A program made the translations under genes and the position numbers. DNA of 64,000 bases from Glaciihabitans sp. (GTDB lineage Bacteria; Actinomycetota; Actinomycetes; Actinomycetales; Microbacteriaceae), in contig JAODMF010000020.1 of the NCBI GenBank assembly GCA_025464095.1, positions 180,979 through 244,978 of the forward strand. Reading direction: 5' to 3'. The notes under the pieces were generated by a model, which worked only from the letters and a program-made list of their open reading frames with translations, ran no database searches and had not been told where the DNA came from. This document shows positions 46,416 to 56,454 of this stretch, piece by piece (position 1 is the first letter of the stretch; every line of letters starts with the position of its first letter).

Positions 46416-47630
46416 TTAGGCCAGACGCGCGGCGAGGTTCTTGTCGAGCGTGTCGAGGAATTCTTCGGTCGTTTCCCACTTCTGGTCGGGCCCGACGAGC
46501 AGCGCCAGGTCCTTCGTCATGTGGCCGGCCTCGACCGACTTGATGACGACATCCTCGAGCGTCGTCGAGAAATCGATGAGGTCCTGGTTTCCGTCGAGCA
46601 GGCCGCGGTGCGCGAGGCCGCGCGTCCAGGCGTAGATCGACGCGATCGGGTTTGTCGAGGTGGGCTTGCCCGCCTGGTGCTGGCGGAAGTGGCGAGTCAC
46701 CGTGCCGTGGGCCGCCTCCGCCTCGACGACCTTGCCGTCGGGGGTCGACAGCACGGAGGTCATGAGGCCGAGCGAGCCGAAGCCCTGGGCGACCGTATCC
46801 GACTGGACATCGCCGTCGTAGTTCTTGCAGGCCCAGACGTAGCCGCCTTCCCACTTCATCGCCGATGCGACCATGTCGTCGATCAGGCGGTGCTCGTAGG
46901 TGAGGCCGGCAGCGTCGAACTGCTCCTTGAACTCGGCGTTGAAGATCTCTTCGAAGATGTCCTTGAAGCGGCCGTCGTATGCCTTGAGGATCGTGTTCTT
47001 CGTCGACAGGTACACGGGGTAGTTGCGGGCCAGTCCGTAGTTCAGCGACGCGCGAGCGAAGTCGCGGATCGACGCGTCCTGGTTGTACTGCACCTGGGCG
47101 ATGCCGTCATCCGGAGCGTCGTAGACGTCGAACTTCAGCGGCTCAGAACCGTCATCCGGCGTGAACTGCACGGTGAGCTTGCCCTTGCCCTTGAACACGA
47201 AATCGGTTGCGCGGTACTGGTCGCCGAACGCGTGGCGACCGATGATGATCGGCTTGTTCCAGCCGGGAACCAGGCGCGGGATGTTGGAGATGATGATCGG
47301 CTCGCGAAAGATGACGCCGCCGAGGATGTTGCGGATTGTGCCGTTCGGGCTCTTCCACATCTTCTTGAGGCCGAACTCCTCGACTCGCGCCTCGTCGGGC
47401 GTGATGGTCGCGCACTTCACGCCGACACCGTGCTTCTGGATGGCGTGGGCCGCATCGATCGTGACCTGGTCGTCGGTCTCGTCACGGTGTTCGATGCCGA
47501 GGTCGTAGTAGTCGAGGTTGATATCGAGGTACGGGTGGATCAGGGTGTCCTTGATCTTCTGCCAGATGATGCGAGTCATCTCGTCACCATCGAGCTCAAC
47601 GACAGTGCCTTCTACCTTGATCTTGGCCAC
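46416..47630 (-). CDS. icd: NADP-dependent isocitrate dehydrogenase (eukaryote-like dimeric type)
   Basis: The 404-residue TCA-cycle enzyme oxidises isocitrate to 2-oxoglutarate with NADP. It shows the subfamily II pattern: [12 protein letters not shown] at the N-terminus, [13 protein letters not shown] for isocitrate, NYDGDVQSD near the metal site and [11 protein letters not shown] for the nucleotide. Length and motifs match homodimeric IDH of actinobacteria such as Bifidobacterium and of eukaryotes. It appears monocistronic, with its own terminator and an upstream palindrome. Confidence 0.96.
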   Translation of the reverse strand: MAKIKVEGTVVELDGDEMTRIIWQKIKDTLIHPYLDINLDYYDLGIEHRDETDDQVTIDAAHAIQKHGVGVKCATITPDEARVEEFGLKKMWKSPNGTIRNILGGVIFREPIIISNIPRLVPGWNKPIIIGRHAFGDQYRATDFVFKGKGKLTVQFTPDDGSEPLKFDVYDAPDDGIAQVQYNQDASIRDFARASLNYGLARNYPVYLSTKNTILKAYDGRFKDIFEEIFNAEFKEQFDAAGLTYEHRLIDDMVASAMKWEGGYVWACKNYDGDVQSDTVAQGFGSLGLMTSVLSTPDGKVVEAEAAHGTVTRHFRQHQAGKPTSTNPIASIYAWTRGLAHRGLLDGNQDLIDFSTTLEDVVIKSVEAGHMTKDLALLVGPDQKWETTEEFLDTLDKNLAARLA

Positions 47631-47691
47631 GCGATTCTCCTATCAATTCGGCCCAATTCGGGCCACCGATTAGCTTACCCGTTTTGGAAAG

Positions 47692-47709
47692 TATCTCGAT
47701 GTCAAGATA
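47692..47709. promoter_or_regulatory. Palindrome in the icd / acetyltransferase divergent promoter
   Basis: The 18-bp dyad pairs TATCT with AGATA and GA with TC (pattern TATCTnGAnnTCnAGATA). It lies about 60 bp before icd and 40 bp before the acetyltransferase gene. The size and AT-rich arms resemble MarR-family sites. No regulator gene adjoins it, so the binding protein is unknown. Confidence 0.5.
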
Positions 47710-47749
47710 TCTATAGGTGCCGTTAACCTCTGGGGCTTAGCCTTGCTGC

Positions 47750-48202
47750 ATGGGTGAACTGAGACTGGAAGAATTGTCTGCGAAGACAATCGTTGCGGCC
47801 AACAGCCTCACGCTGAGGCCGGGGCAGGAACAGTTCGTCACGCCCGTCTCGTACTCCATCGCGGATGCCTACCTGAGCCCCACAACCTCATGGCCGCGGG
47901 TCGTGCTCGACGACGACGAAGTCGTCGGCTTCATCCGCGGCAACTTCGACCCGGAGGCGCAGCAGGAGGAGTTCCGCAGCTGCATCTGGCGAATCAACGT
48001 GGCGGCCGACGCCCAGGGGCAGGGCGTGGGACGCTTCGCCGTCTGGGCGCTCGCCGACGAGGCACGCAGCCGCGGGTTCACCCGGCTGAACGCGATCTGG
48101 GAGCCCGGCGAGCACGGCCCGGAGGACTTCTTTCTCCGCGTCGGCTTTCGCGTGGTCAGCCAGACCCAGTACGGCGAGAACATCGGTGCGCTCGACCTGT
48201 AG
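47750..48202 (+). CDS. GNAT-family N-acetyltransferase
   Basis: The 150-residue protein resembles SpeG/diamine-type GNATs. The acetyl-CoA loop is DAQGQGVGRFA (about residues 87-97), preceded by beta-strand SCIWRINVAA and followed by the C-terminal GENIGALDL. The WEPGEHGPEDFFLRVGF segment is also typical. The substrate cannot be told. TAGCCT lies 6 nt before the ATG, indicating leaderless transcription. An alkyltransferase-like gene follows after 5 bp. Confidence 0.88.
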   Translation: MGELRLEELSAKTIVAANSLTLRPGQEQFVTPVSYSIADAYLSPTTSWPRVVLDDDEVVGFIRGNFDPEAQQEEFRSCIWRINVAADAQGQGVGRFAVWALADEARSRGFTRLNAIWEPGEHGPEDFFLRVGFRVVSQTQYGENIGALDL

Positions 48203-48207
48203 GCCCG

Positions 48208-48516
48208 ATGGCACAGGCTGACGATTTCGTCTCGCGCGTTCTCGAGGTGGTCGCCGACATCCCGTCGGGAAAGGTGATGTCCTACGGCGACGTCGCCGCC
48301 GCGCTGGGCTCGCGTGCCTCCCGAGCGGTCGGCCAGGTGATGGCCTACTACGGTAGCGACGTACCGTGGTGGCGCGTCGTGCGTGCGAGCGGGCATCCGG
48401 CGATCAACCACGAATCGCGGGCGCTCGAGTACTACCGCGCAGAGGCCACGCCGCTGAAATGGAGTCGCGGCGGGCAGTTCCGCGTCGACCTGGGAAAGGC
48501 CCGCCACACCGCCTAA
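48208..48516 (+). CDS. Alkyltransferase-like DNA-binding protein (ATL, MGMT family)
   Basis: The 102-residue protein has the DNA-binding domain of O6-alkylguanine-DNA alkyltransferases: IPSGKVMSYGDVA, the helix ASRAVGQVM and the active-site region. Where MGMT has PCHRV, this has PWWRVV, with Trp54 in place of the acceptor Cys. That is the mark of ATL proteins, which bind alkylated bases and pass the lesion to nucleotide excision repair. It follows the acetyltransferase by 5 bp and is probably co-transcribed. Confidence 0.92.
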   Translation: MAQADDFVSRVLEVVADIPSGKVMSYGDVAAALGSRASRAVGQVMAYYGSDVPWWRVVRASGHPAINHESRALEYYRAEATPLKWSRGGQFRVDLGKARHTA

Positions 48517-48592
48517 GGGCATGATCCGCCGCGGTGCGGCTCGGCCGGCCGCCGGAGCGGAAACGTCCAGCCAGCGACCCTAGGCTGGAGCG

Positions 48593-49615
48593 ATGGCAGC
48601 TCGCGCAGGCATCACCGTCGCCCTTGCGGTAGTCGTCGGGGCAGCCGTGATCGGCGCCGCCACGCTGACCGCCCCGCATGCGGCGACGCGTTCGCCTGCC
48701 GCGGCATCCGCCGGTCTGCAGGTTGTCGGATACGCGGATGCCTCCGACACCACGGCAGCGCAGCTCAATGCCAGCAGGCACCAACTCACGACGGTCGGCA
48801 TCGACGGCATCAACCTGTTGCCCGGCGGCGCGGGCGTCGAGGACGTACCGGCCGCGGCATCCACGCTGCTGACGCAGACGCACGCGCTCGGCAAGAAGGC
48901 CGAACTGCTCGTCGGCAACTTCGACAGCAGCCTCGGTGACTTCTCGCCCGAGCTCGCGGCGAGCCTGCTCGGGTCGCCCGCCAACATCCACTCGGTCGTC
49001 GGCGACCTCGCGGGCATCGTCACCAGCCAGGGCTGGGACGGCATCACCGTCGACCTCGAGGCGCTCACCCCCGACGACACCGCGGGGCTGAGCAGCCTGC
49101 TCGCCCAACTGCACGCCGCGCTGCCCCACTCGAGCATCTCGATCGCCCTCACGGCGACTCCGGGCGCCTACGCCGACCTGGGCTACGACCTGCACGCGAT
49201 CGACCAGTACGCCAACCACGTGGTGCTCATGGCGTACGACCAGCACGGACCGACCTGGTCGAAGGCGGGGCCGATCGGCGGGACCCCGTGGGTGAAAAAG
49301 TCGCTGCAGTCACTGCTGGATGTCGTGCACGCAAGCAAGGTGCAGCTCGGCATCGCCGGGTATGGCTACAGCTGGCCGACCCACGGAACCGGCCGCCAGT
49401 ACTCCGACAGTGCTGCGCGCGCGCTGGCGAAGAAGTCCCACGTCACCGCCGTGTGGAACTCGACCCAGGATGAGTGGCACGCGACGCTGCCGGACGGCAC
49501 CGTTCTCTGGTGGTCGAGCGCCCGCACCTACGCGCAGCGGGTGTCGCTGGCAAAGCAGTACAAGCTCGGCGGCGTGGCCGTGTGGTCGCTGGGGCTCTCC
49601 GACCCCCTGAAGTAA
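48593..49615 (+). CDS. Secreted GH18-like glycosidase domain protein
   Basis: The 340-residue protein has an N-terminal signal/anchor (residues 5-30) and a GH18-like barrel. The catalytic strand reads GWDGITVDLEAL, retaining the final Glu of DxxDxDxE, and MAYDQHGP is the substrate-side Tyr/Asp motif, as in YaaH/SleL-type peptidoglycan hydrolases. VAVWSLGLSDP closes the barrel. A peptidoglycan or chitin substrate is inferred. TAGGCT lies 6 nt before the ATG. A long inverted repeat begins 3 bp after the stop. Confidence 0.88.
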   Translation: MAARAGITVALAVVVGAAVIGAATLTAPHAATRSPAAASAGLQVVGYADASDTTAAQLNASRHQLTTVGIDGINLLPGGAGVEDVPAAASTLLTQTHALGKKAELLVGNFDSSLGDFSPELAASLLGSPANIHSVVGDLAGIVTSQGWDGITVDLEALTPDDTAGLSSLLAQLHAALPHSSISIALTATPGAYADLGYDLHAIDQYANHVVLMAYDQHGPTWSKAGPIGGTPWVKKSLQSLLDVVHASKVQLGIAGYGYSWPTHGTGRQYSDSAARALAKKSHVTAVWNSTQDEWHATLPDGTVLWWSSARTYAQRVSLAKQYKLGGVAVWSLGLSDPLK

Positions 49616-49617
49616 AA

Positions 49618-49679
49618 CACGAGTTGCCCACTTTGGTCGCTATTCGTGCCCGGATAGCGACCAAAGCAGGCAACTCGTG
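49618..49679. repeat. Long inverted repeat (62 bp), terminator-like or mobile-repeat palindrome
   Basis: Arms CACGAGTTGCC-CA-CTTTGGTCGCTAT and the mirrored ATAGCGACCAAAG-CA-GGCAACTCGTG pair over 24 positions, interrupted by one symmetric CA/CA mismatch, around a 10-nt loop. It fills the space between the GH18 gene and the convergent ABC gene. It is far longer than an ordinary terminator and could be a copy of a dispersed palindromic element. Only one copy lies in this window. Confidence 0.8.
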
Positions 49680-49709
49680 CTTCAGGGTCGCGCGTTGGAC
49701 CTCGTGTGT

Positions 49710-51518
49710 TTAGACGAGGGAGTCGCGCCACGCGGCGTGCAACTGCGAGAAGCGCCCCGTCCCGGCGATGAGGTCGCCGGGAGTGCCGTCCTCGACGATC
49801 TGGCCGTTCTCCATCACGAGCACCCGGTCGGCGATCGCCACCGTCGAGAGGCGATGCGCGATGATGATCGCGGTGCGGTCGGCGAGAAGCGTGAGCAGCC
49901 CCTGCTGCACGAGCCGCTCGCTCGGAATGTCGAGCGAAGCGGTCGCCTCGTCCAGGATGAGCACTACCGGATCCGCGATGAACGCCCGCGCGAACGACAG
50001 CAGCTGCCGCTGGCCCGCGGAGACACGGCCGCCGCGCTTGTTCACGTCGGTGTCGTATCCGCCGGGCAGGCTCTCGATGAACTCGTGCGCGCCGACGGCC
50101 TTCGCTGCGGCGACGATCTCCTCACGGGTCGCCTCCGGCTTCCCCAGCGCGATGTTGTCGGCCACCGTGCCCGAGAACAGGTACGCCTCCTGGGTCACCA
50201 TGACGATCGCCCGTCGCAGGTCTTTCGGATGCAGGCGGCGCAGGTCGACGCCATCCAGCGATACCGTGCCGCGGGTCGGGTCGTAGAAGCGCGACATCAG
50301 TTTCGCGAGGGTGGACTTTCCTGCCCCCGTCGATCCCACGAGGGCGACGGTCTGCCCCGCCGGAAGGTCGAGGCTGAAGCCCGGCAACACGACGCGACCC
50401 TGCTTGTACGCGAACTCGACGTCCTCGAAGCTCACCCGGCCCTTTGCCTGCCAAAGGTCGATCGGGCGGGTCGGATCGGGAACGCTCGGCTCCTCCTCCA
50501 GCACGCCAGAGATCTTCTCGAGGGCGGCGGCGGCCGACTGGTAGGAGTTGTAGAACATCGCAATCTCCTCGGCCGGCGCGAAGAACTGCCGGGTGTACAG
50601 CAGCGCAGCCAACAGCGCTCCGACGGCGAGCCCGCCCTCGGCGACGCGAAGTCCGCCGACCAGCAGCACGATCACCAGCGTCAGGTTGCCGATGAGAATG
50701 AGCCCGGGGTCGAAGATTCCGAACAGCTGGATGACCCGGCCGTTGATCGACCGGTAATCCTCGACCAGCCCTCCGAACTCGACCTCGTTGCGCTTCTCTT
50801 TGCGGAACGCCTTCACCGCTCGGATTCCGGTCATCGTCTCGACGAACTGCACGATCAGGCGGGCGGATGCGACGCGGGTCTGGCGGAACAGCGTCTGCGA
50901 GCGCTTCTGGAACCAGCGGCTCAGGAAGCCGAGCGGAATGAGCGCACCAAAGAGAACCAACCCGCTCACCCAGTCGAGCGAGAACATCGCGATGGCGATG
51001 AACACCATGTACAGGATGCCCTGGATCAGCTGGTTGATACCGGAGTCGAGCAGCTCCCGGATCGAGTCGAGGTCGCTCGTCTGGCGCGCGATGATGCGGC
51101 CCGACGTGTAGCTCTCGTGAAAGTCCAGGCTGAGCTTCTGGGTGTGCAGGAAGACCCGCTTGCGCAGGTCGAACAGGATGGCCTGGCTGATTTTCGCGGT
51201 CAACACCGTGTAGTAGGCAATGAGCAGCGCGCCGACAACGGCCGTCACCAGGTACGCGGCGACGGTGAGGGAAATCGGCATCCAGTCCTGCTGCTTCAGC
51301 AGCGCCGGAAGACCCCTGTCGATGCCGTAGGCGATCAGCGCCGGGCCGGCGACCTGCGCGGCGGTGCTGACGACCACGACGACCATGGTGAGCGCGACTT
51401 TCGAGCGCAGCGGCGACAGCAGCGAACCCAGCAGCCGGAGTGACCGCTCGCGAATCTGCTTGCTTTCCGCTGTGGTGAAATCGTTGCGCTCTTCACCTTC
51501 GACTCCGGTGACGCTCAT
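49710..51518 (-). CDS. ABC exporter half-transporter, canonical-ATPase subunit
   Basis: The 602-residue protein joins a six-helix exporter membrane domain (residues about 40-330) to an ATPase. Walker A is GSTGAGKST and Walker [13 protein letters not shown], with the catalytic Glu present, but the signature is VSAGQ rather than LSGGQ. It overlaps the upstream half-transporter gene by 4 bp. The two form a heterodimer in which this subunit contributes the intact Walker B and the altered signature. Lipid or drug export is the family role; the substrate is unknown. Confidence 0.93.
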   Translation of the reverse strand: MSVTGVEGEERNDFTTAESKQIRERSLRLLGSLLSPLRSKVALTMVVVVVSTAAQVAGPALIAYGIDRGLPALLKQQDWMPISLTVAAYLVTAVVGALLIAYYTVLTAKISQAILFDLRKRVFLHTQKLSLDFHESYTSGRIIARQTSDLDSIRELLDSGINQLIQGILYMVFIAIAMFSLDWVSGLVLFGALIPLGFLSRWFQKRSQTLFRQTRVASARLIVQFVETMTGIRAVKAFRKEKRNEVEFGGLVEDYRSINGRVIQLFGIFDPGLILIGNLTLVIVLLVGGLRVAEGGLAVGALLAALLYTRQFFAPAEEIAMFYNSYQSAAAALEKISGVLEEEPSVPDPTRPIDLWQAKGRVSFEDVEFAYKQGRVVLPGFSLDLPAGQTVALVGSTGAGKSTLAKLMSRFYDPTRGTVSLDGVDLRRLHPKDLRRAIVMVTQEAYLFSGTVADNIALGKPEATREEIVAAAKAVGAHEFIESLPGGYDTDVNKRGGRVSAGQRQLLSFARAFIADPVVLILDEATASLDIPSERLVQQGLLTLLADRTAIIIAHRLSTVAIADRVLVMENGQIVEDGTPGDLIAGTGRFSQLHAAWRDSLV

Positions 51519-53323
51519 CGGGCCGCCTCCTTTCGCTCGCGTTCTAACTCGTCTTCGAGACTGGAGATCACGAAGCGGTAGTGGTCGTTGGTTGCCAGCA
51601 GCTCGGAGTGCTTGCCAACCGCGGTAATGCGCCCGGATTCGAGCAGCGCTACCCGGTCAGCGAGCATCACGGTGGAGGGACGGTGCGCGACGATGAGTGC
51701 TGTCGTGGATGAAAGCACCCTCCGCAGCGCGGCCTCGACGAGTGCCTCGGTGTCAACATCCAGTGCCGACAGCGGGTCATCGAGCACAAGCACCTCGGGC
51801 CGCGCCGCCACGGCGCGCGCGAGGGCAAGCCGCTGCCGCTGGCCACCGGACAGGCTGAGCCCCTCCTCGCCCACCTTCGTGTCGAGGCCCTCGGGCAGGT
51901 CGTAGACGAATCTGGCCTGGGCGATGTCGAGCGCCTCGGCCAGGTCATCCTCGGTGCCGTTAGGGCGGCCGAGCAGCACATTCTCGCGAACGGATGCCGA
52001 GAACAGCGTGGCGTCTTCGAACGCCATCGCGATGTGGGACCGCAGGTCTTCGCGCGTCAGGTCACGGATGTCGACGCCGTCGAGCGTGATCGTTCCGCCG
52101 GTCACGTCATACAGCCGCGTGCTGAGGGCGGTGATCGTCGACTTGCCGGAGCCGGTCAGCCCGACCAGCGCCATCGTCTCGCCGGGCTCGATCGTGAGGT
52201 TCACGCCATCCACCAGGTCGGCGAACTGCTTCGGCGAATCCTGGTAGCGAAAGTGCACGTCGTTGAACGCGAGCTTGCCCATCGGCCGTGCGATCGTCTT
52301 CGGATTCTCGGGATCGGTGATGGTGTTCACCTCATCCATCACCTCGAAGAAGCGGTCGGCCGCCGTGCGGGTGTCAAACGTCATCGACAGGAGGAAGCCG
52401 ATCGACTCCACCGGGAAGCGCAGTACGGTCGCGGTCGCGAAGAACGCCACCAGCTCGCCGGCGGTTATCTGGCCTGTCGCCGCCAGCCAGACGCCGCCGA
52501 GCAGCGACAGCGCGAACGTGGCATCCGGAACGAGGATGAGCCACAGCCAGATTCCGGCGATGGCTTTCGCCTTCTCGATCTCGGTTCCGCTCAGCTCCTC
52601 GGCCTGCGTCGCGAAGTTGTCGAGCGCGTACTTGCCGCGGCCGAATGCCTTGAGAACACGGATGCCGTGGACCGACTCTTCGACGGTGGTCGCCAAGTCG
52701 CCGGCCTGGTCCTGGCTGCGGCGCGCAACGGTCGAGTACTTCTTCTCGAACTGGTAACCGTAGATCCAGATGGGGACGGAACAGACGATGAACAGCAGGC
52801 CGAGGATCGGCGAGATGTTCAGCAGGAATCCGAAGCCGACGAGGATCGTCAGCACATTCACGATCAGCAGCACGAGGCCGAACGAAATCCAGCGGCGGAT
52901 GAGGTTCAGGTCGCTGATCGCGCGCGACAGCAGCTGCCCCGAGGGCCAGCGGTCATGAAAGCTGACCGGCAGGTCCTGGAGCTGGGCGTACAGGCTGTTG
53001 CGCAGCGATGCCTCGACGTGGGTGCCGGGCTGAAGTACGAACCAGCGGCGCAGCGCGATCAGCACCGCTTCGAGCACACCCAGCACGAGCACGATCAGCA
53101 CTGCCGGCCAGATCTGGTTGGAGTCGCCGGTCTTCAGCGGGCCATCGACGAGGGACCTGAGCACCTGCGGGATGAGCAGCGCGACGACCCCCGCGAGCAG
53201 GGCGGAGACCATGCCGAGGTAGATGCGCGGCATGGCGGCCCGGGCGTAGGGATAGATCCGGAGGATCGACCGGAACGTGCTCTGGCGGACGGGCGGGCGA
53301 CCTGAAGTGGTCGAGGCAGGCAT
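51515..53323 (-). CDS. ABC exporter half-transporter, degenerate-ATPase subunit
   Basis: The 602-residue partner starts at the ATG ending at 53323 (AGGGA upstream); a TTG start 12 codons earlier is less likely. It has an exporter membrane domain (about residues 45-320), Walker [10 protein letters not shown] and signature LSGGQRQRL. Walker B reads [12 protein letters not shown], with Asp replacing the catalytic Glu. Such asymmetry defines heterodimeric exporters like BmrCD, LmrCD and TM287/288. A short ORF with a strong ribosome site lies upstream. Confidence 0.93.
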   Translation of the reverse strand: MPASTTSGRPPVRQSTFRSILRIYPYARAAMPRIYLGMVSALLAGVVALLIPQVLRSLVDGPLKTGDSNQIWPAVLIVLVLGVLEAVLIALRRWFVLQPGTHVEASLRNSLYAQLQDLPVSFHDRWPSGQLLSRAISDLNLIRRWISFGLVLLIVNVLTILVGFGFLLNISPILGLLFIVCSVPIWIYGYQFEKKYSTVARRSQDQAGDLATTVEESVHGIRVLKAFGRGKYALDNFATQAEELSGTEIEKAKAIAGIWLWLILVPDATFALSLLGGVWLAATGQITAGELVAFFATATVLRFPVESIGFLLSMTFDTRTAADRFFEVMDEVNTITDPENPKTIARPMGKLAFNDVHFRYQDSPKQFADLVDGVNLTIEPGETMALVGLTGSGKSTITALSTRLYDVTGGTITLDGVDIRDLTREDLRSHIAMAFEDATLFSASVRENVLLGRPNGTEDDLAEALDIAQARFVYDLPEGLDTKVGEEGLSLSGGQRQRLALARAVAARPEVLVLDDPLSALDVDTEALVEAALRRVLSSTTALIVAHRPSTVMLADRVALLESGRITAVGKHSELLATNDHYRFVISSLEDELERERKEAAR

Positions 53324-53455
53324 GCGATTTCCCTGATGACGGGCGCGCGCAGAAACCAAAAGTCGAGTCTGGCGACTATGAATGTGAGTGGTGGTGGAGC
53401 TGCGGCTCGAGCGAGTCAGAATCGCCGAGCCGGGCGACGGAGCGGGGCGGGAGTA

Positions 53456-53542
53456 CTACGGCTGAAGCGGCAGAAGGGCGCCGCCGTCGACAAAACCGAC
53501 TCCTGCGTTGGCGCGTGCCGTTGCGATCTCAGTCGATGTCAT
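53456..53542 (-). CDS. Possible 28-residue leader peptide of the ABC exporter operon
   Basis: An ATG (bases 53540-53542) with GAGGAG 5 nt upstream opens 28 codons (MTSTEIATARANAGVGF..., ending PLQP) before TAG. The ribosome site is one of the strongest in the region. The stop is about 130 nt before the ABC gene. No homologue is recognised. A regulatory leader is suggested by analogy to bmrBCD-type operons; chance occurrence cannot be excluded. The rest of the 305-bp gap (53324-53628) holds no other gene. Confidence 0.4.
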   Translation of the reverse strand: MTSTEIATARANAGVGFVDGGALLPLQP

Positions 53543-53628
53543 GACGTCTCCTCTGCGTAGTAACCTGCTCGCTGCCCCGGGCAGCCTTCCAGACTATGGG
53601 CGCTCGGGGCTCAGAAGCAAGAACTATT

Positions 53629-54837
53629 TCAGCGGATGCGCACGGACAGGCAGGTGACGCATCCTTCGAGCTTCTCGAACTCGCTGATGTCCACGGTGAC
53701 GACGGTGTAGCCGAGGTCGATGTACAGCGCCCTGGTCTTGGGCGCGGAAGCCGACATGAGGAGGGATCCGTTCGGCAGGGCCACGACCGCGCTGTGGGCC
53801 TCCGGGGTGCCGAGGTAGCGTCCGAAGAGATCGATGGAATCGATGTTCTTCTTGAGGCCGACGATCGTTCCGTCCGGAAGGGCGGTGACCGCGCTCTTCA
53901 GGTGCAGGACCTTCTTCACCGGCACGGCGACGACCGAGTACCCGAGCAGCGTGGCGATGTCACGGAACTGGCGGATGCCCTCCGCATTCGTTCGGCCGCT
54001 GCGCCCGACGTAGACGGTCGTTCCGACCTTCAGCACGTCACCGCCGTCGAGCGTGCCGGGCAGGGAGATGCGGTTGATGGTGAGACCGATTTGCTTGATG
54101 ACGCCTTCGACCCCGACGGTTTCGCCGCGGCGCGACTCGGCACCCGGGCTCGTGATGACCGCGGTGTTGCCGAGGATGACGACGGTGTCTTCGATGAAGG
54201 CGGCGTCCGGGTGGTCGTCCGCGGCATCCACCTCAACCGCGGTGAATCCACCCGCCTCGAGCGCGGCGACGTAGGACTCCCACTGGGCGTCGGCCTTCTC
54301 GCCGTCAACCTCCACCCGCTCCAGGTGGGTGAGCTCACCGTCACCCAGCTTCGACGAGTTGAGGCGCACCAGCGCGATGTTGCGGGAGGCGCCGAGCCCA
54401 CCCCGCGCGATCCAGCGCCACAGCGCGGCACCGGCGGTGACGGTCACGACTCCGGTCGCCACCACATAGAACAGGTTGTTGGTGAGCAGGGTTCCGATGA
54501 GGTCGGGCAGGTTCGCGGCGGTGATGGCGGCACCCGACTGGGCGGCCTGGATGGCGGTGCCGATGACGGTCGACACCGCCGCAATCACGAGCGCAACGGG
54601 GAGCGTGATGAACCAGCGACGGTACATGCCGACAAACGCCGCGATCAGCAGCAAGACGAAGAGGATCAGGCTCGACGAGAAGAAGAACTGGTTGAGTACG
54701 TCGACGGTGACGGGGTTCGCGACCTGGCTCGCCGTGAGAAACAGCAGCAGCGTCGCCACGTGGACGATCGCGGTAACGGCGAGAGCTGTTACGACGGATG
54801 CGGCGGCGCGGCGAAGGAGGGTCGGTCGAGAAGTCAT
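53629..54837 (-). CDS. Membrane-anchored dimethylargininase-like protein (DDAH fold)
   Basis: The 402-residue protein fuses four membrane segments (about residues 12-36, 47-70, 73-95 and 118-140) to a C-terminal amidinotransferase-fold domain. The latter has DAAFIEDTVVI, LDGGDVL, LHLKSAVTAL with the catalytic His, and the terminal EGCVTCLSVR with the nucleophilic Cys. DDAH converts methylarginines to citrulline. The soluble family has no membrane region, so this fusion is unusual. TAGTCT lies 7 nt before the ATG. Confidence 0.87.
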   Translation of the reverse strand: MTSRPTLLRRAAASVVTALAVTAIVHVATLLLFLTASQVANPVTVDVLNQFFFSSSLILFVLLLIAAFVGMYRRWFITLPVALVIAAVSTVIGTAIQAAQSGAAITAANLPDLIGTLLTNNLFYVVATGVVTVTAGAALWRWIARGGLGASRNIALVRLNSSKLGDGELTHLERVEVDGEKADAQWESYVAALEAGGFTAVEVDAADDHPDAAFIEDTVVILGNTAVITSPGAESRRGETVGVEGVIKQIGLTINRISLPGTLDGGDVLKVGTTVYVGRSGRTNAEGIRQFRDIATLLGYSVVAVPVKKVLHLKSAVTALPDGTIVGLKKNIDSIDLFGRYLGTPEAHSAVVALPNGSLLMSASAPKTRALYIDLGYTVVTVDISEFEKLEGCVTCLSVRIR

Positions 54838-54882
54838 GCTGGGGAGACTATCCGAGGTTTTCTATGAGTTTGCCCGAGATGA

Positions 54883-56454
54883 CTAGTGAAAGAAGTGCCG
54901 CTCACCGGTTAGGTACATCGTGACCCCGGCGGCATTGGCCGCGTCGATGACGAGCTGGTCGCGAATCGACCCGCCCGGCTGCACGATCGCGCGCACGCCG
55001 GCCTCGATGAGGATCTCGGCGCCATCCGGGAACGGAAAGAATGCGTCCGACGCAGCGACGCTCCCCTTCGCGCGGTCTCCGGCGCGCGTGACGGCGAGCT
55101 GGCACGAGTCCACCCGGTTCACCTGGCCCATCCCCACGCCGACCGATGCGCCCTCGTTCGCGAGCAGGATCGCGTTCGACTTGACCGCCCGGCAGGCGCG
55201 CCAGGCGAACTCGAGGTCCGCCCTGGTCGCGGCATCCGCCGGCTCACCCGCGGCGAGCGTCCACTCGTCGAAGGGAGCGAAGTCCGCGTCGACGTCCTGA
55301 ACGAGGATGCCGCCTGACAACTGCTTGAATTCGCTCGTCTCCCGCACGAAGTCGGCCGGCAATTGCAGGATGCGCAGGTCTTTCTTGGTCTGGAGCAGTT
55401 CGAGCGCGGCCGGATCGTAGCCGGGTGCGATAACCACCTCGGTGAAGATGGGCTTGATCGACTGTGCCGCCTCGAGCGTGAGCACCCGGTTGGCGGCGAT
55501 GACGCCGCCGAAGGCCGAGAGGGGGTCGCAGGCGTGGGCGCGCTGGTGCGCCGAGGCGATCGGGTCCACGCCCGGCTCACCCGAAGCGACGGCGATGCCA
55601 CACGGGTTGGCGTGCTTGATGATGGCGACGGCCGGTTCCGTGAAGTCGTAGGCGGCGCGGAGAGCCGCGTCGGCATCCACGTAGTTGTTGTACGACATTT
55701 CTTTGCCGCCGAGCTGGATGGCCTGGGCGATGCCACGGCCTCCCTCGCGCGCGTAGAGCGCGGCCGTCTGGTGGCTGTTCTCGCCATAGCGCAGCTGGGC
55801 CGAGAGCACTCCGTGGAGATCAACCGCCGCCCCGCCCGCGAACCAGTCGGCGACCGCACGGTCGTAGGACGCGGTGTGCTGGAACGCCTCGGTGGCGAGT
55901 CGGCGACGCTGCTCGAGCGTGGTGCCGCCCAGCTGCAGCGCCTTGAGCACAACCGGGTAGCTGGCGGGGGATGTCACCACGGCAACGTTGGCGTGGTTCT
56001 TCGCAGCGCCGCGCACCATCGCCGGCCCACCGATGTCGATCTGCTCGATCGCGGCATCTCCGGTTGCCCCCGCGGCGATCGCCTCGACGAAGGGGTACAG
56101 GTTCGAGACGACGAGCTCGAACGGCCTGATGCCCTGCTCGGCGAGCTGCGCCTCGTGCGACTCGAGACGGAGGTCGGCCAGCAGGCCGGAGTGAATCGCG
56201 GGGTGCAGAGTGCGCACGCGTCCGTCGAGCGACTCCGGGTATCCGGTCACCTCGGCGACCTCGATCACGGGCACGCCGGCCGCCGCGATGGTCTTCGCGG
56301 TCGAACCGGTCGAAACGATCTCGACTCCGGCGTTCGCGAGCGCCGTTGCCAGCTCAACGAGCCCTGACTTGTCGTTCACCGAAATGAGAGCACGGCGAAT
56401 CGGAATAATGTCGCGCGGGCGGTAGAGGGCTGGGTCGATGGACGGTCCGCTCAT
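54883..56454 (-). CDS. purH: Bifunctional AICAR formyltransferase / IMP cyclohydrolase
   Basis: The 523-residue enzyme performs the last two steps of IMP synthesis using 10-formyl-THF. The N-terminal cyclohydrolase (MGS-like) domain includes [12 protein letters not shown] and [18 protein letters not shown]; the C-terminal formyltransferase domain has [22 protein letters not shown] and DAFFPFPDG. The start ATG (ending at 56454) overlaps the purN stop; the longer upstream frame is a shadow of purN. Its substrate AICAR (ZMP) is the ligand of the riboswitch at 21.2 kb. Confidence 0.96.
   Translation of the reverse strand: MSGPSIDPALYRPRDIIPIRRALISVNDKSGLVELATALANAGVEIVSTGSTAKTIAAAGVPVIEVAEVTGYPESLDGRVRTLHPAIHSGLLADLRLESHEAQLAEQGIRPFELVVSNLYPFVEAIAAGATGDAAIEQIDIGGPAMVRGAAKNHANVAVVTSPASYPVVLKALQLGGTTLEQRRRLATEAFQHTASYDRAVADWFAGGAAVDLHGVLSAQLRYGENSHQTAALYAREGGRGIAQAIQLGGKEMSYNNYVDADAALRAAYDFTEPAVAIIKHANPCGIAVASGEPGVDPIASAHQRAHACDPLSAFGGVIAANRVLTLEAAQSIKPIFTEVVIAPGYDPAALELLQTKKDLRILQLPADFVRETSEFKQLSGGILVQDVDADFAPFDEWTLAAGEPADAATRADLEFAWRACRAVKSNAILLANEGASVGVGMGQVNRVDSCQLAVTRAGDRAKGSVAASDAFFPFPDGAEILIEAGVRAIVQPGGSIRDQLVIDAANAAGVTMYLTGERHFFH

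Noticed and set aside
49443..49731. Small mirrored frames at the 62-bp inverted repeat
   Set aside because: The two strands encode near-identical peptides only because of the palindrome; neither has a ribosome site.
49677..53305. Long plus-strand frames opposite the ABC exporter genes
   Set aside because: They are antisense shadows, while both half-transporters have complete motifs on the minus strand.
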